Origin: Toxonevra muliebris
Lineage: Eukaryota > Arthropoda > Insecta > Diptera > Pallopteridae
Direction: 5' to 3'
DNA: 64,000 nt
Assembly: GCA_963691655.1 (NCBI GenBank)
Contig: OY829326.1
Span: 151,008,505 to 151,072,504 of the forward strand
This document shows, one piece after another, positions 12,330 through 24,125 of the stretch (position 1 is its first letter; every line of letters begins with the position of its first letter). Both the position numbers and the translations under genes were made by a program. Under the pieces are notes generated by a model. That model ran no database searches. It saw only the letters and a list, made by a program, of their open reading frames with translations, and was not told the origin of the DNA.

Positions 12330-14330
12330 CTTCATTCTCCTTTATTATTCATGCATATATATATTTTTTCTGATATGTAACAATGATTTATAAAGATTTA
12401 TAAAGATTTATTCTTATTTCACATTCTCCAAAATTTGCCAGAGTCAGGCAAGCTAGTTCGATTATGAGCTTCTAAGTTTAATTTGTATTTCGATTGGAGT
12501 AAAATTTTTAGTATTCAAAATATGCCGATATTAATTTCTAAAGCAAAGTTTCTCAAAACTCCGATTCTATCTGGAAATAAGTTGAACATTAAATACTTTT
12601 TATGCCTTTCATGTAACCGTTTTAAATATATAATAATAATGGAATATAAACGCCATTAGAATCGTTGCTCTTGAATCATAAGATTTTTTGAGAAAGTAAA
12701 AGGCCAAAAACCTAAATTAACCGCCACTTCCGCAACCTGATTTGCAGTGCTTGGGAGCTCATGTTCTTTTCACTTTTTATTCCGCACTCTTGATCCTAAT
12801 TCTTCAACTAATTTCACAATATTTTCATCCAATTGGTAACACTGTCTTTAAATTTGATAAAGTAGTTCAATGAAAGCGCACAAAATTACTAACCTTTGTG
12901 CGCTACTATCAACTATTGCAATTTCATTTCCAAGCTAAATACATACTTGTGTACATACATAGTTTGTGTATACCTGCAAACTTTTTCCATTATTTTTCAA
13001 GAAGTTTCTTCCACCTTTACACAGCAGACAACATTAAACTATACCACTTGAGCCATATTGCGCTTATTATTTTTACGGATTAAATATTATATGCGCATAA
13101 ATTATGAACACTAATTCAGTTTCGTTGATTTTGCTCCGGAGGAAATTCTCATTTAGTTAATTCTGTTACATTTTCTTCTCTACCTTTACATATTTTTTTT
13201 TGAGAGGGTTATACTGACATAGAAAATACTACTAATAGTTACTTTTTCCATATTTTTACTTGTCTCGTTTTTTTTTTTTTTTTTTTTTTGGTAAATTAAA
13301 TTTCTCTTCCCTCTTCACTGTAGATAATTTCATAACATTTTTGCATATTACCCTAACTTTTTTTGTAAGCTTTATGTAATACTTTTATATGTATATTTGT
13401 TTGTATTATCTTCTTTTTTTTTAATACTTTTATGTACCAGCAAATTGCAGCTCTGTTGTTTCATTATTCTTCTTCAGAATTGCTTCAGTTCGAGCACTAA
13501 AGTGTTTATTTTGTTGCATTCTAATACAGCGTCTTCAGTTTCAGTTTCAGCTTTTGCTTTAACTTTGTCTTTTCTTTTTTTAAGTTTTCTCTGTTTTTTT
13601 TTTCATCTTCAGTCTCATTTCTTTATTTACATGCATATATTTTTCAACAATACCTATCCACTGTATCTATATCTGAACCTAACATCTGCAAACAGCTGCC
13701 CTTGTTTGCATATATCCTTCTTTGCTCTGAATTTCTACGAATTTTCTATCCTTTATTTCATTTGTGTGTGTTCTGAAAATTTGCTTTGAAATTTATGCAA
13801 AATTTTGTTTTTTTTGTATTATTACTACATTTTTTTTTCTTTTCCCCTCCTTCTTTTTTTTATAATTCACAAAGTTCACCTAAAGTGGCTAAAACGTAAA
13901 AGAAAACATACGGTCTTTTTCGTTCAATTTTAAAGGAGCCCCACTCACGCTACTCTGATGGTGAACTTCTTCTTCTTTCAAGTTAGTTTAACTAAAGGTC
14001 ACAGAAATACCGTTGCATGGTGCAAATAAAAAAATTCGAAGACGGAGATTGTAAGGACGATATTTTGATGAATGAAAAATTTTGTAGTTGTTATCGCCTT
14101 CAGCTAGTAAATTTTTTCAGGTTGGAATTTTTTTTTTTAAATTAAAGGGTAAAAAAAGGAGAAAAGCTTGAAAGAAGGTACTGAAGCTGAAAGAGTTTTA
14201 CTACTTCTTTTGATGTTTATGCTCATATGTAAAAATTAGTTTTTTGTTATTAAAATTTATATTTTAAGCAACTAAGTAGACACAGTTTAACTCAAGAACC
14301 CCTAACTAGTTGATATAATAGTTAAAACGA
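12330..14330. other. Non-coding, pyrimidine-rich sequence
   Basis: Long T runs (13269-13289) and Phe/Leu/Ser-rich chance frames, for example 13397-13789. No conserved domain, splice pattern or RNA gene that I can support. Confidence 0.5.
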
Positions 14331-14334
14331 TTAA

Positions 14335-15910
14335 TAATTAAGGTTTGAAATAAGTTGAATAGATAAATAGGAATAGCTATTCCGGCTCCCTGAAATTTGG
14401 CCCCAATGAAAAATAGCCCCAAACGAAACTGAAAAACGACCCCAAAAAAATTGTATGGAAAGCAACAAAAACAAATTTTTATGAGAATTGGGGTTATATT
14501 TCATATTTTGGGGCTCTTTTTCATTTACAATTTTGGGGCCACATTTCATAATGAAATATGACCCCAAAATCAAAAGTGAAAAACGGCCCCAAAATACAAT
14601 AATATATAAATAATTTTGGGGTCTTTTTTCATTTGTTTTTTTTTTTGTGAAAATTCACACTTGTGGTAAACAATTAACCCTCTAATGCATGATTTATTAT
14701 CCAAATGGTTAAAAATCTTGAGTTGTAGAAAGTTAAACATGTTTCAACTTGTCGAATAACTGTAAAATCCTCATTTCAAGCAGTCAATGGTTTCGTTTTG
14801 TTACTTTACTTTTGTGCGTTTAATGTGTAGTGAATCGTGATAAGGCTTAAAAAATAAAATTAAAAATGGATTGTGAAAAGAAATTTAAATATATACTTTC
14901 ATTGTATTTACAGCAACCTGTCTGCAACTTTTAATTATTTATGTGGAGTATTTTGAGAAGGTGAGTCTTAGTAATTATATTTTACAAAACGAAACAGCAT
15001 TTGTATTAAAAAAGGAAAAACGTTTGTATGTCAATCATATTTACACAAAATTTAGTTTGGTTATAGTTTAAGTAAGATTGGAAATATTTAGAAGCAAAAA
15101 CTTCATGTAAAATAATTTTTAAAATTTCGCGCGAAATTTTCATTACGAAAATATGCCCCAATTTTTTGGTCTTTTTTCATTTTCCGTTTGGGGCCATTTT
15201 TCATTGGGGCCAAATTTCAGGGAGCCAGCTATTCCCTCAAAGAGAAAATTCAAAATTCAGTAAGCCCAACCGAACTGTGCAGGAAATAGACCAGATTGTA
15301 TTAAATTTGGCCTAATTGAAGTATCCGCATTTTTGTTTATGTAAAATACTCTATGTGCAAAATATGATCAGAGTATTTTCCAGTTAAGGGGTTTTTCAAG
15401 TATTCGTGATAAGGCCAGAACGGATTCAAAAAAGTTTATAAATATAAGATTTGAAATAAGTAGTAAAAGCTATTGCCTTAAAAATAATAATTTTTGGTGA
15501 CAATATCATTTTTGCGAAAGCACCCCAATTAAGCCGATTTTGTATTCTCGAAAATACCAAAAAAAAAATCAGTATAAGTGATTAGTATGAAACTTGAAAT
15601 GGCTATTCTTTTAAAGAAACACAGAGAGCAACAACAAGGAAATTGTGCAGAACGTAAAGTGAAATCTAAACGAAATTTTGAAAAAATTTTAAATTTCTTC
15701 GCCGAATTTGGTCAATTTCAGATTAGAAATTTTGAATAATACTGAATAAGTTTTCGGAAAAATTCTAAACCAAAGAAAAGCTAGCTAACCTAAGGCTTGA
15801 AATAAGTTAAAATAATTATTCCTTCAAAAAGATAACACCAAATTTCTAAAAGCTCAAGGAAACTACACAGAAAGTGACGACTGTTAGTCAAGTTAAATGG
15901 AAAGTTTGAT
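14335..15910. repeat. Degenerate tandem units, one interrupted by a TIR element
   Basis: Three or four diverged units share the order TTGAAATAAGT, then GCTATT or TATTCC, TCAAAGA, and a 'GTGCAGGAAA / ACACAGAAAGTG'-like end. Unit starts are near 14344, 15448, 15590 and 15794. The first is split by the 9-bp-TSD element at 14384-15226, so the array predates that insertion. Divergence is high and the unit length uneven. Confidence 0.4.
14384..15226. mobile_element. Non-autonomous TIR transposon with a perfect 9-bp target duplication
   Basis: The element is 843 bp and flanked by the exact duplication AGCTATTCC at 14375-14383 and 15227-15235. Ends are GGCTCCCTGAAATTTGGCCC and its inverse. The inverted repeat runs about 60 bp with a few mismatches. 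Inside it, the motif GGCCCCAAA (or TGGGGCC) recurs in both orientations, clustered in the first 250 bp and the last 70 bp, often beside TGAAAAA. This suggests subterminal protein-binding repeats. No transposase ORF is visible. A 9-bp TSD fits Mutator-like elements and some Merlin elements better than hAT (8 bp). That assignment is inference. Confidence 0.85.
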
Positions 15911-16150
15911 CTCCTCAGTATTAAAAATAATTTGTAAATATTTGGATGCATATATTTCAAAAAGAAAATCTCATGGAAATAATCGGAAAACCTGTGAAAA
16001 CCTATTTATAATACAATGCAATAACAGGAATATGTAGAATAGGGTACTATAGATTTTAAAAAAAAACCCTCTAAATTCTTACCATAGCCCATAGCAGAAT
16101 CAGAACGATACATTCGGGGTCTTTGAATATCAAAGCAATACTCTTTGAAG

Positions 16151-16402
16151 ATCTCAGTAGTCTAGTGGGTAGCGCATTAAACTTTCACTTGGGAGGTGGC
16201 AGGCTCGATTCCCGTTTTGGTTTGTTGGTTAATTCTCTTATATTCCTTTCGAAATGAAGTGAATGAGAATTATATGAAAGTGTACACCGCTTGGCAGGCA
16301 ATGACAAAACCTTCAAGTGATAACAAATTGCCGCACCAATGTTCGGAATCAGAGTTAAACTGTAGGTCCAACATTTCTGGCCTGACAACCATTTAAAAAA
16401 AA
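16151..16402 (+). repeat. tRNA-derived SINE, copy A
   Basis: The head TAGTCTAGTGGGTAGCGC resembles a pol III A box, and GGCTCGATTCCCG about 35 bases later resembles a B box. The body matches the 58680 copy: GGTTAATTCT, TATATGAAAGT/TATAAGAAAGT, a GGCA/ATGGCAAAACC block, and CCGCACCAATGTTCGGAATC. It ends near the 'CTGTAGGTCCAACATTTCTGG' region and an A run at 16395-16402. No protein is encoded; the frames across it on both strands are spurious. Confidence 0.75.
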
Positions 16403-16579
16403 GCACTACTGTTATGGAGTAAATGAAATACGAATCAAACTGGTAAAAAATAGTATTACCAAATGATTCTATGGGAGCCAGACCAATCTATGGACTGCTA
16501 TGAAACTGAATTATGAAAAACCTGAAACTTAAAAAACAAGAAATTGTGCTACATGCATTCCAGAAAGGAAGCTTTAAGT

Positions 16580-17996
16580 CAAGGCCGTATTTAGGGGGGG
16601 AGGAGGTCCCCGCCCCCCCCGAAATGTGGAAACTTTATTCTAATTTTAGAGATTAATTGCTAATGGATGGGGAAAAAGTCAAAATAAAATCTATTTAACG
16701 ATAGTTTTTACTTCCATTAGTTTTTTTTCTAAAAAGTCAAATATAAAAAATAAATTTAAAATCTTGGTTAAACTATGCGATCAAATCCGATTTGTTTTCA
16801 TCGACATGAGGTTTGACTACGGATTCAAAAAGAGAAGGTCATACTGAGCACACCTGCATTCATAGTTTTTCTAGGTCAGTAACTGTTTTTGATTTAAGGT
16901 TTCGTCCTAAATCAGTTTGAAAAGTTTTAAAATTAATAAAAAATTGAAAAATTTATCGGATCCTTGTAAAATAAGACTTGCTTGAACAGCATCTTTTTCC
17001 TAAAACGTGACGTGATGGGAAGTTTTTGACCTCACATTCGTGTTCAGCGTGAAAAATTCTTTCGCAAAAACTCCATCTTATTAGCCAAACCCATCTTAAA
17101 ATTAATTTTATAACGCATTATTGCTCAGAGCACCACGACGAGAAAGATCTCTTTCAATGCTGTGACTTCACGAATTTAGGGAATATAAGCCAACCTCATC
17201 CGGGTTCCTTATCATTGGTAATGGCTCAAATTCCCAATGATGATAATTTGAAAAAAATGAGCTTCTACTATTTTTGGTAATTTTTTTGAGGTTGGGTACA
17301 TCATCAGTAGTGGGAAGTCAATGAGTTTGTGGCTACGTTTTTCATTTAAACACAATTTTTGTTATAATTTAAATTTTTTACATATAAATAGTTATTAAAA
17401 TATTGAAAAATATACATAAATAAAATTGAATTAAAAGAGTACTTTTAGCTTAAGTTAGTCCTATATTGTAAAATAGACAACTAAAATGTCCAACCCTGCT
17501 TAAAAATATACTTATATGCCTATATCTAATATACGATTAGATTTTTCACATGTGCAAAAAACACTTGTGCGTTAACATTTAGAGTGATCACATGTACTTA
17601 TTTTGTTAATAAACTTTTCATAAAAAACAAAACGTTTGCAAATAAATAATATTAATTGTTTCAATTCGAACAATTAAAAATTGGTAGATTTTCAACAACT
17701 ACAAGTTAATGAAATTATGTCCCTCACGATAAAAAAAAATGCACTAGAATGCACATAGAATAATATTTATTTGAAAACATTCTGGGAATTTTTTGTCACT
17801 TTTGGCCATTTTTTTGAGGTTAAGTTAAAAAAAAATCGGAAAATTGTTTCTAAAATTTTAATTTTATAGAGTCCATCAAATGTATCATTGATTTAATTTA
17901 TTGTATTTAAAAATCAGTTTGATAAAAATTTTTTATGAATATTTTCTTCGAATGAAAACCCCCCCCCCCCGAAAAAAATGTCTGGCTACGGCCCTG
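16580..17996 (+). mobile_element. hAT-like non-autonomous element, copy 1 (longest)
   Basis: The 1417-bp element starts CAAGGCCGTATTTAGGGG and ends, in inverse, CAGGGCCGTAGCCAGA. The 8-bp flanks are CTTTAAGT (16572-16579) and CTTTGAGT (17997-18004), a duplication with one mismatch, as expected for hAT. G and C homopolymer runs sit just inside both tips. No transposase is visible. Compared with copies 2 and 3 it has about 380 extra bases (around 17320-17702) bounded by AGTT on each side, which suggests the other two carry a shared deletion. The chance minus-strand peptide with a GRSQTFFSGGGG string derives from the right tip. Confidence 0.88.
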
Positions 17997-18004
17997 CTTT
18001 GAGT

Positions 18005-19625
18005 AATGGAAGCAATCATCATAAAAAATTTGTGGAAGCAACCAGAGCCTGCTGAAGCTTATATATATTAGAATTAAGGTACAGCACTTCGGTTTTTTGT
18101 GCGCAATAGTGTTAAAAAAACAACACATTTTAATAATTATCATAACCAAGAGCATTCACTAGTGGATTATTTCATTCTATATGTATAAAGTCTGCATATA
18201 TAAATACCATATAATACTGTTAATGAAATGATTGTTAATATTAATGAAATCAGAAGAAAAGGGCAACTGGAGTTGATCTGCTGTGGAATTCAATTAAAGA
18301 AATTTAAAACTAAAAATTTTAAACTAATAACAGAAGTAAGCCAAAACTGTAATCACTGGGAAGAAAGTGAGTCCAACTGTCCAATATAAGGTTAAACGAA
18401 TACTCCTTTCATTTATAGCCCATAGCCCAACGGATTGACAAAGGAGTTGATGCTTTTGGTCATAACCCGATTCATTTCAAACGTTCTAAGGATTCAAGAA
18501 CCATAGGGTGAAAACTTACCTCCCAATATTTACGGCAGTCAAATACACTGAAATAGAGGCACAAAGACTGTTATTTTTACTTCTATGGTAAACAATCACT
18601 TTGGATAAGTTGGTGTTATTCCAATGATAACTTATATTAAAATACCCAGAAATTGGGAATTAATTGAAGTAAACCTCAAGTACATTACTTTGTCTAAAAC
18701 TAATAGATTTCATTTTATACCATTAGTACAGATTAGTAGTAGGAGAACGACTAGTTCTATTTCACGGTCATACAGATTCTGCAGGTTTCCTGTATGCTAA
18801 TGTCTATTGCCCCTAAAGTTCTGTTGTTAGTTTGGTTACTTCAAAACAGGTGTGGACTAGCTGGTATCTGCTGCTTTTACTGTAGTATTTTGACCAAATT
18901 TTTTATGCTGCAATGCAGATGAAAAGTCTGCAATCTGCAAGGGTGAGGAAATAAAAATAATAGTAGTAGTACGCCCAGTACCAGACCGACCACCGAAAAC
19001 CCGAATTCGGAAAAAACCGACTCTCAAAGGGAGCACCAAATCTCGAATCATTCTCATGATCAAAATCAACTGCTAACGATTAAGCATACCATAGCAAAAA
19101 CTGATCTCAAAACTAAATTCGCAAGCATTTATTTAGTGCTTTGTATCTCACACAGGTAATTGTGAAAGAAAAAGAAAAAAAATTTTCTTATACTTTCATA
19201 GAAGGAAGCTATCGAACTTTTGCTCTCAGCCCTTGGCATATCAAAACAATAATTAGTTAAAATACAATAAGAGAGCGCTTAACTCTTTCGTTGTTTTTGG
19301 CTAATATATTGTACAAAAAATTTCACTACTTCTCTTTTCAAACCTATCGGTAATTTTAAAAATCAAGCATGTTTTATCTCTTTATAATTTAAGTTTGAGC
19401 AAAAACGGGATACAGTTTTTTTTTATTTGATTTTGAAAAACAGTCCAAATTACATTTGTGTGAATTTACGAAGTGAAGGTACAAAGATTAAAATTTTGAG
19501 CAAGTATATAAACTTTTTTTTTTAATTATAATAGTTTCAAACGAAAGTTAAAGCTCCATTTCATAATACAAAAATAATAACTTAAAAAAAAAAGTTGTTA
19601 AAAAAAATTGTTTTACATGCTTTAA
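18005..19625. other. Non-coding stretch, nothing recognised
   Basis: No gene or element ends recognised. Moderately complex AT-rich sequence; the open frames are short and unlike known proteins. Confidence 0.45.
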
Positions 19626-19631
19626 TAAATT

Positions 19632-19860
19632 GTACATTATAGTGTACGAATTCACGCAACTCTAATGTACAATATAATGTACAATGAGTAATTGGGTTAT
19701 TATAGTGTACAAAAGACATGAAAGGTTGATCGTTTTTTGTAAAAGTATTTTCTAAACTAAACTTAGTTGTTTTTTATACAAAACAAAATTCAAAAATTAA
19801 AATTTTTTCTCTAATTTTTACTCCTTTCATGCATTTTGGTCATTATAATGTACAAAATTC
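19632..19860. repeat. Cluster of TATARTGTAC motifs
   Basis: Four direct copies of ATTATARTGTAC(A/G)A or close variants lie at about 19636, 19671, 19698 and 19841, with an inverted half (TGTACATTATA, TAATGTACAA) next to the first two. The motif is a near-palindrome around GTACATTATAGTGTAC. Spacing is irregular (about 30-140 bp). No coding frame is involved. It may be a remnant of a transposon's subterminal repeats. Confidence 0.45.
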
Positions 19861-19869
19861 CAAAAGCTC

Positions 19870-22345
19870 TACAGCCTTTCTCAAAATCCTCTTTCATAAT
19901 TTTTTTGGTTTTTATTCTTAGCAAAGATCAAATCTACGAATATAATACAACAACAAATTTTTTTACCCCCCAATAAAAAAGTCGAGAAGAAAAGGTTAAT
20001 ATGATACAGTAGTAATGAACTGATTTGAACCAGACATGACAACTTGAAATTCATCAGACTCCAATATAAATCAAAACCCCAGGTACTTTAACCTGGGCCA
20101 TTTGTTCCCGATTTGCCGATCGCTTGTTTTCATGAGTTAAGAATCGTACAGAAGCCTAGAGAAGAAAATAAAAAATGTAAAAAAGAAAGAGTGCGATTGA
20201 GTAATTTCAATAACTAACTACGAACAAGAAAACAAAACATATTTGTCCCCGCGACAAATATTTCAAAGGTGAAACTTCTTATGATAAAGTTATGTTATGT
20301 TGTGATGAGCTTTCAAAAAATATTTTTTGTTACATCTGGTGCAATGAAAAATCACAAACAAAAGTGGAAACAATGCGGATGAGTCTTTAAAAATTATAAG
20401 TATTATAGACATGTCCCCCGGAAATCACAAATAGAAAATGGTCACCTTATCTAAGGTTGAGCTATAATCAAGAATTATTTTGTAGCAAAAAATTGTAATT
20501 TAATATGGCAACACGATCTCCCACGATGTTATCACAGCATTCATTTTTATACCCCAAAGGGTATCAGTCACAACAACAACAACAGAAACACAAAAACAGC
20601 ATTACAACGTCACTAAGTTAACTACAATATTCAAAATTCTAAACAAACAAAAAAAGCTTCTCAACATTCTCCATGCACTTCACTTCACTACAACTTGGCT
20701 AGGGGTGCATATAAAAATATGCTTCGTTAACAGCAACAACATGATTATAATGTCTTTTATTACTTTTACACTGCTACAACAACAACAACGTCAGATGGAT
20801 GATAAAGTTAGAAGCGGGCATTAGTGGTCGGTCGATAATGCAGTACTTCAAGAAATTTCATAATTTTAAATGTAAAATAAAACATAATGAGCCAACTACA
20901 ACAACGCGTAAAATTATAGCTACACACTGAAATAGAAAGAGAGATCGAGAGTGAATAGCGAAGATTGAAACCACTTTTACACTGCTACTTCTAAAACTTG
21001 TGCTTTTAATTGGAGCATAAGTTAAAAACTGAAGAGAACAACGAAAAAGGTAAGGAGGGCGAAAAATAGCAAGACAGCAAGGAGCATATTCCAAAAAGGC
21101 TAAACCTAAAGCTAACTAAAATATATAAAATGAATTTGCGTGTAATGCATAAAGTTTTCCTTAGCATTATGCGTTATGACGAAAACTTTTTACCAAACGA
21201 TGTAGCTAAGGTAACCCTACTTACCCCTATCCTCAGCTAACTACCAACCATAGCCAATGAGAAGAGCTGATGCTGTTTTAGTGGAATACAAGCGAGTTTA
21301 AGTTGTGTGGTCGCTGTGTAAGTTTCTGTTGTAGTTTTTTTTTTTTTCTTTCCCTAAAAATTATTCGGTTTTTAATTGCATGCTGTAAAAGCGAGCGTCA
21401 AATTTTTTGAAAAGTTTTAACTATCACTTTTAATTATATTAATTTTATATTCATATCTTATTGTATTTCAATAAAAGCATGTAATCAAATATTGTTCAGT
21501 TTAAAGTTTTACTAAATTTTATTTGTTTTTTTTTTCAAGCAATTTAAATTTTGTTAAACTTTTAATAAAGTATTTTAATTTAAATTTATTTAAGTTTGTA
21601 TTCCTTTTTTTTTTACTTTACTCTAAATCATGTACATACATATAATTCAAGGACATTTCTACACATTTTTACTTTTATAGTAACTGGTTTTTGTTTGTTT
21701 TTATTGCATAAACCTATCTCAAATATACACACACACACACAAACACAAAGATTTACATAATCTGAATTTAATGTTTTTACAATTTTGGAATTTTGATGTG
21801 ACATTGCAAAGTTACACACTTGCATGCACGTAGGTATATAGGTATACATTAAAAAGGAGTATTCACGCACACACCTTTTCAAAGCGCCAGTAGGAAATTT
21901 AATGCAGTTAAAATTGAATAAAATCTTTCTCCATGAGGAGCTGCACTGTATGTATGAATGAGGAACACCTGAAAAGTGACTGTACTAACTAAGTTAAATA
22001 TAAAATGAACCATTTTGAATATTCCTTAAGCCAGGGTTCAAAGTCATTTCAAATATTTTGGAGACTTTTGATCTGCGTCAAAAAGATTACCATTTACTTA
22101 AACTAATTGATCATAAATTACCACATTAAATCCTTTTCCAATGTTCTTTTGTATGCGTATATGGATGGTATAAGCAATAATGAATATTGTAACTCCAAAT
22201 CCGAGGAGGGAGAAGGGATGGTATTTTGGACCATTACTCAAAACAACATGGGGCCATCATTTTTTTACAGGATGCATCATAGTTGCAGTCAGAAAGTTAG
22301 CAATTTAGGGATGATTTGCCTATAAAAAAAGGTTCAGTAACAAAT
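19870..22345. other. Non-coding with CAA-type and CA microsatellites
   Basis: CAACAA runs occur near 20570-20600 and 20776-20790, and a (CA)n run at about 21725-21742. No conserved gene seen. Confidence 0.5.
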
Positions 22346-22350
22346 ACCCC

Positions 22351-22440
22351 AAGACGACCTCGATAATCTAGTGGGTAGTGCACGAGACTACTGGGCTTTG
22401 TCCAGCTCCGGTGACAAAGTTTGGATAATGCGTAATTTTA
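22351..22440 (+). repeat. SINE head fragment, copy B
   Basis: CGATAATCTAGTGGGTAGTGC at about 22359-22379 matches the A-box head of the SINEs at 58680 and 16151. The B-box position is degraded (CCAGCTCCGGTGAC). Only the tRNA-like head is recognisable; the body is absent or too diverged. Confidence 0.55.
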
Positions 22441-22629
22441 TCACAAAAAAAAAAACACCTCGAGCCAGATGTTATAATCTCAATGATCCTTGCATTTGAA
22501 TGCATTTTTACTTCACAACAAATAAATAGAAAATAGCAGTAAAAATGAAAATTAGTAAAAAATAGTAAAAAAAAGGTAAAAAAGTAGTACAAAAAGTAGT
22601 ACAAAAAGTAGTAAAAAAGCCATTGTACA

Positions 22630-23480
22630 AAATTTAAGTACTGAACTGTACATTTTATGGTTCCAGAGATATACCGTACAACAAATAGTTTCTGCGATAT
22701 CTTGTCATTCAGGTTGTATGGGAAGTGCCATGCCCACTTGATATTAAGAACTCACACTCCACTATAACCTCGGTATTGATAAATGACAGGCTGAGAGGAA
22801 AAGCGGGCTAAAATTTATATAAGAGCAAAAGTGAAATAATTTAGTGTCAATGCAAGAATGGCATAAGTAATACGGTTTAGAGTAAAAATGAAACGCCTTA
22901 AAAGTAAGAGCAAAAATGGTATAACAATTCTTTCAGAGTAATTACAGCATAGTTTTTTATTCGATTTTCGCTCTGAACATATTTCGTTTCACTTTTGCTC
23001 TGAACATATTTCGTTTTGCTTTTGCTCTTAAGTAAAATTATTCCACTTTTTTCTGAACGTAGAGGTTATACCACTTTTCCTCTCAGCCTCTCAAATAATA
23101 CTTGCATACAACATCTTAATACCATACTACAAATGCTTTCTGAAATATCTAACAATGAATATTGAGGTCATATGCTCATGTTTACAATCCCAATAAAATC
23201 TTTTCTGTAGTATGGCATTGTCAAACAACGTCGTTGTACAAACTTTCAATACTATATTGTGTATGGTTCCAGTGATACTCACTAATAAGCATGTGATATG
23301 TATGGGAAGTACCATGCCCACTTTTCCAAGCCCACCCTAATATTTCCCATAGAATGCTGTTAACAAATATTACTTTCATACCAAATCTTAGTGCCGTATT
23401 GCAAACAGTTCATGAGCTGCAAATTCAGCTTTGTATGGGAGGTACCAGGCCCACTTCTCCAATCCTCGATATTTATATCG
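22630..23480. repeat. Degenerate tandem repeat with GTACCATGCCCACTT units
   Basis: At least three diverged units are present. Each goes from an 'AATACTATATTGTGTATGGTTCCAG' style block to TGTATGGGA(A/G)GT(A/G)CCA(T/G)GCCCACTT. The closing motif lies at about 22718, 23300 and 23437. A separate palindromic element (22788-23089) is inserted between the first and second. A similar closing motif occurs at about 31609 and, in a related form, around 12150-12310. Confidence 0.55.
22788..23089. mobile_element. Small palindromic MITE-like element
   Basis: About 300 bp bounded by AGGCTGAGAGGAAAAG and its inverse CTTTTCCTCTCAGCCT. The internal motif GAGCAAAA(G/A)TGAAA recurs in both orientations; in the right half GCTCTGAACATATTTCGTTT occurs twice in direct tandem (about 22970-23020). 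The whole could fold into a long hairpin. I found no clear target-site duplication. No coding content. Confidence 0.65.
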
Positions 23481-23489
23481 ACGTCATGT

Positions 23490-24120
23490 GACGTGCAATT
23501 CAGGCCTCATAATAAATACACTGTGTAAGTTTCAGCTCAATCAAATTTTTAGTTTTTAAGTTTATCGCTCTCAAACGAACAGCTCAGTTTTATAACTAAA
23601 GATAAATTTAATTTAAAAATTCTTTTTTTTTACTCCATTTTGTTTTTCTTCTTCTTTGTTTTTTTCAGTACAACTTAATAAAATAGGCCTAATATGAAAA
23701 TTGTTTCTTAAATTAAATGAAGTCTTATGGGAATGCCTAACATATAAAATAATTAATACAAAGTTGTGGTTTTTTAGGAGTGATGCATTTTTATTGGTAC
23801 GGAGTGTGTATGTCAATTAAAATGCCACTACACTAACAATACCAGCGTTGACTTTTGACCTTCAATCACCACTATCCCGCCCTGTTGGATTCTGAAAACT
23901 GGTATAAGACCGTTTAAAGTGAGGAGAAATGGGAAAAAAGTATTATTGAAAAACTGTTCAAAGTATCCAGATCTAGTGAATAAATTACGAAATTGGTAAT
24001 ACTTGAGACAAAAATTTCACAAGAAAGTAAGAAGTGTTGACTGCTGTGGCAGTCCTTCCCAAAAATATATGAGTGCTTATAAAATTTAAAAAAATCCTTA
24101 ACGTAACTGTTTATTAACTA
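23490..24120. other. Non-coding stretch, nothing recognised
   Basis: No supported gene or element ends. Confidence 0.4.
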
Positions 24121-24125
24121 CTTAC

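Noticed and set aside
14674..14700. Second piggyBac-like tip (TTAACCCTCTAATGC) inside the 9-bp-TSD element
   Set aside because: Single tip only, lying inside a better supported element; likely chance or a fragment.
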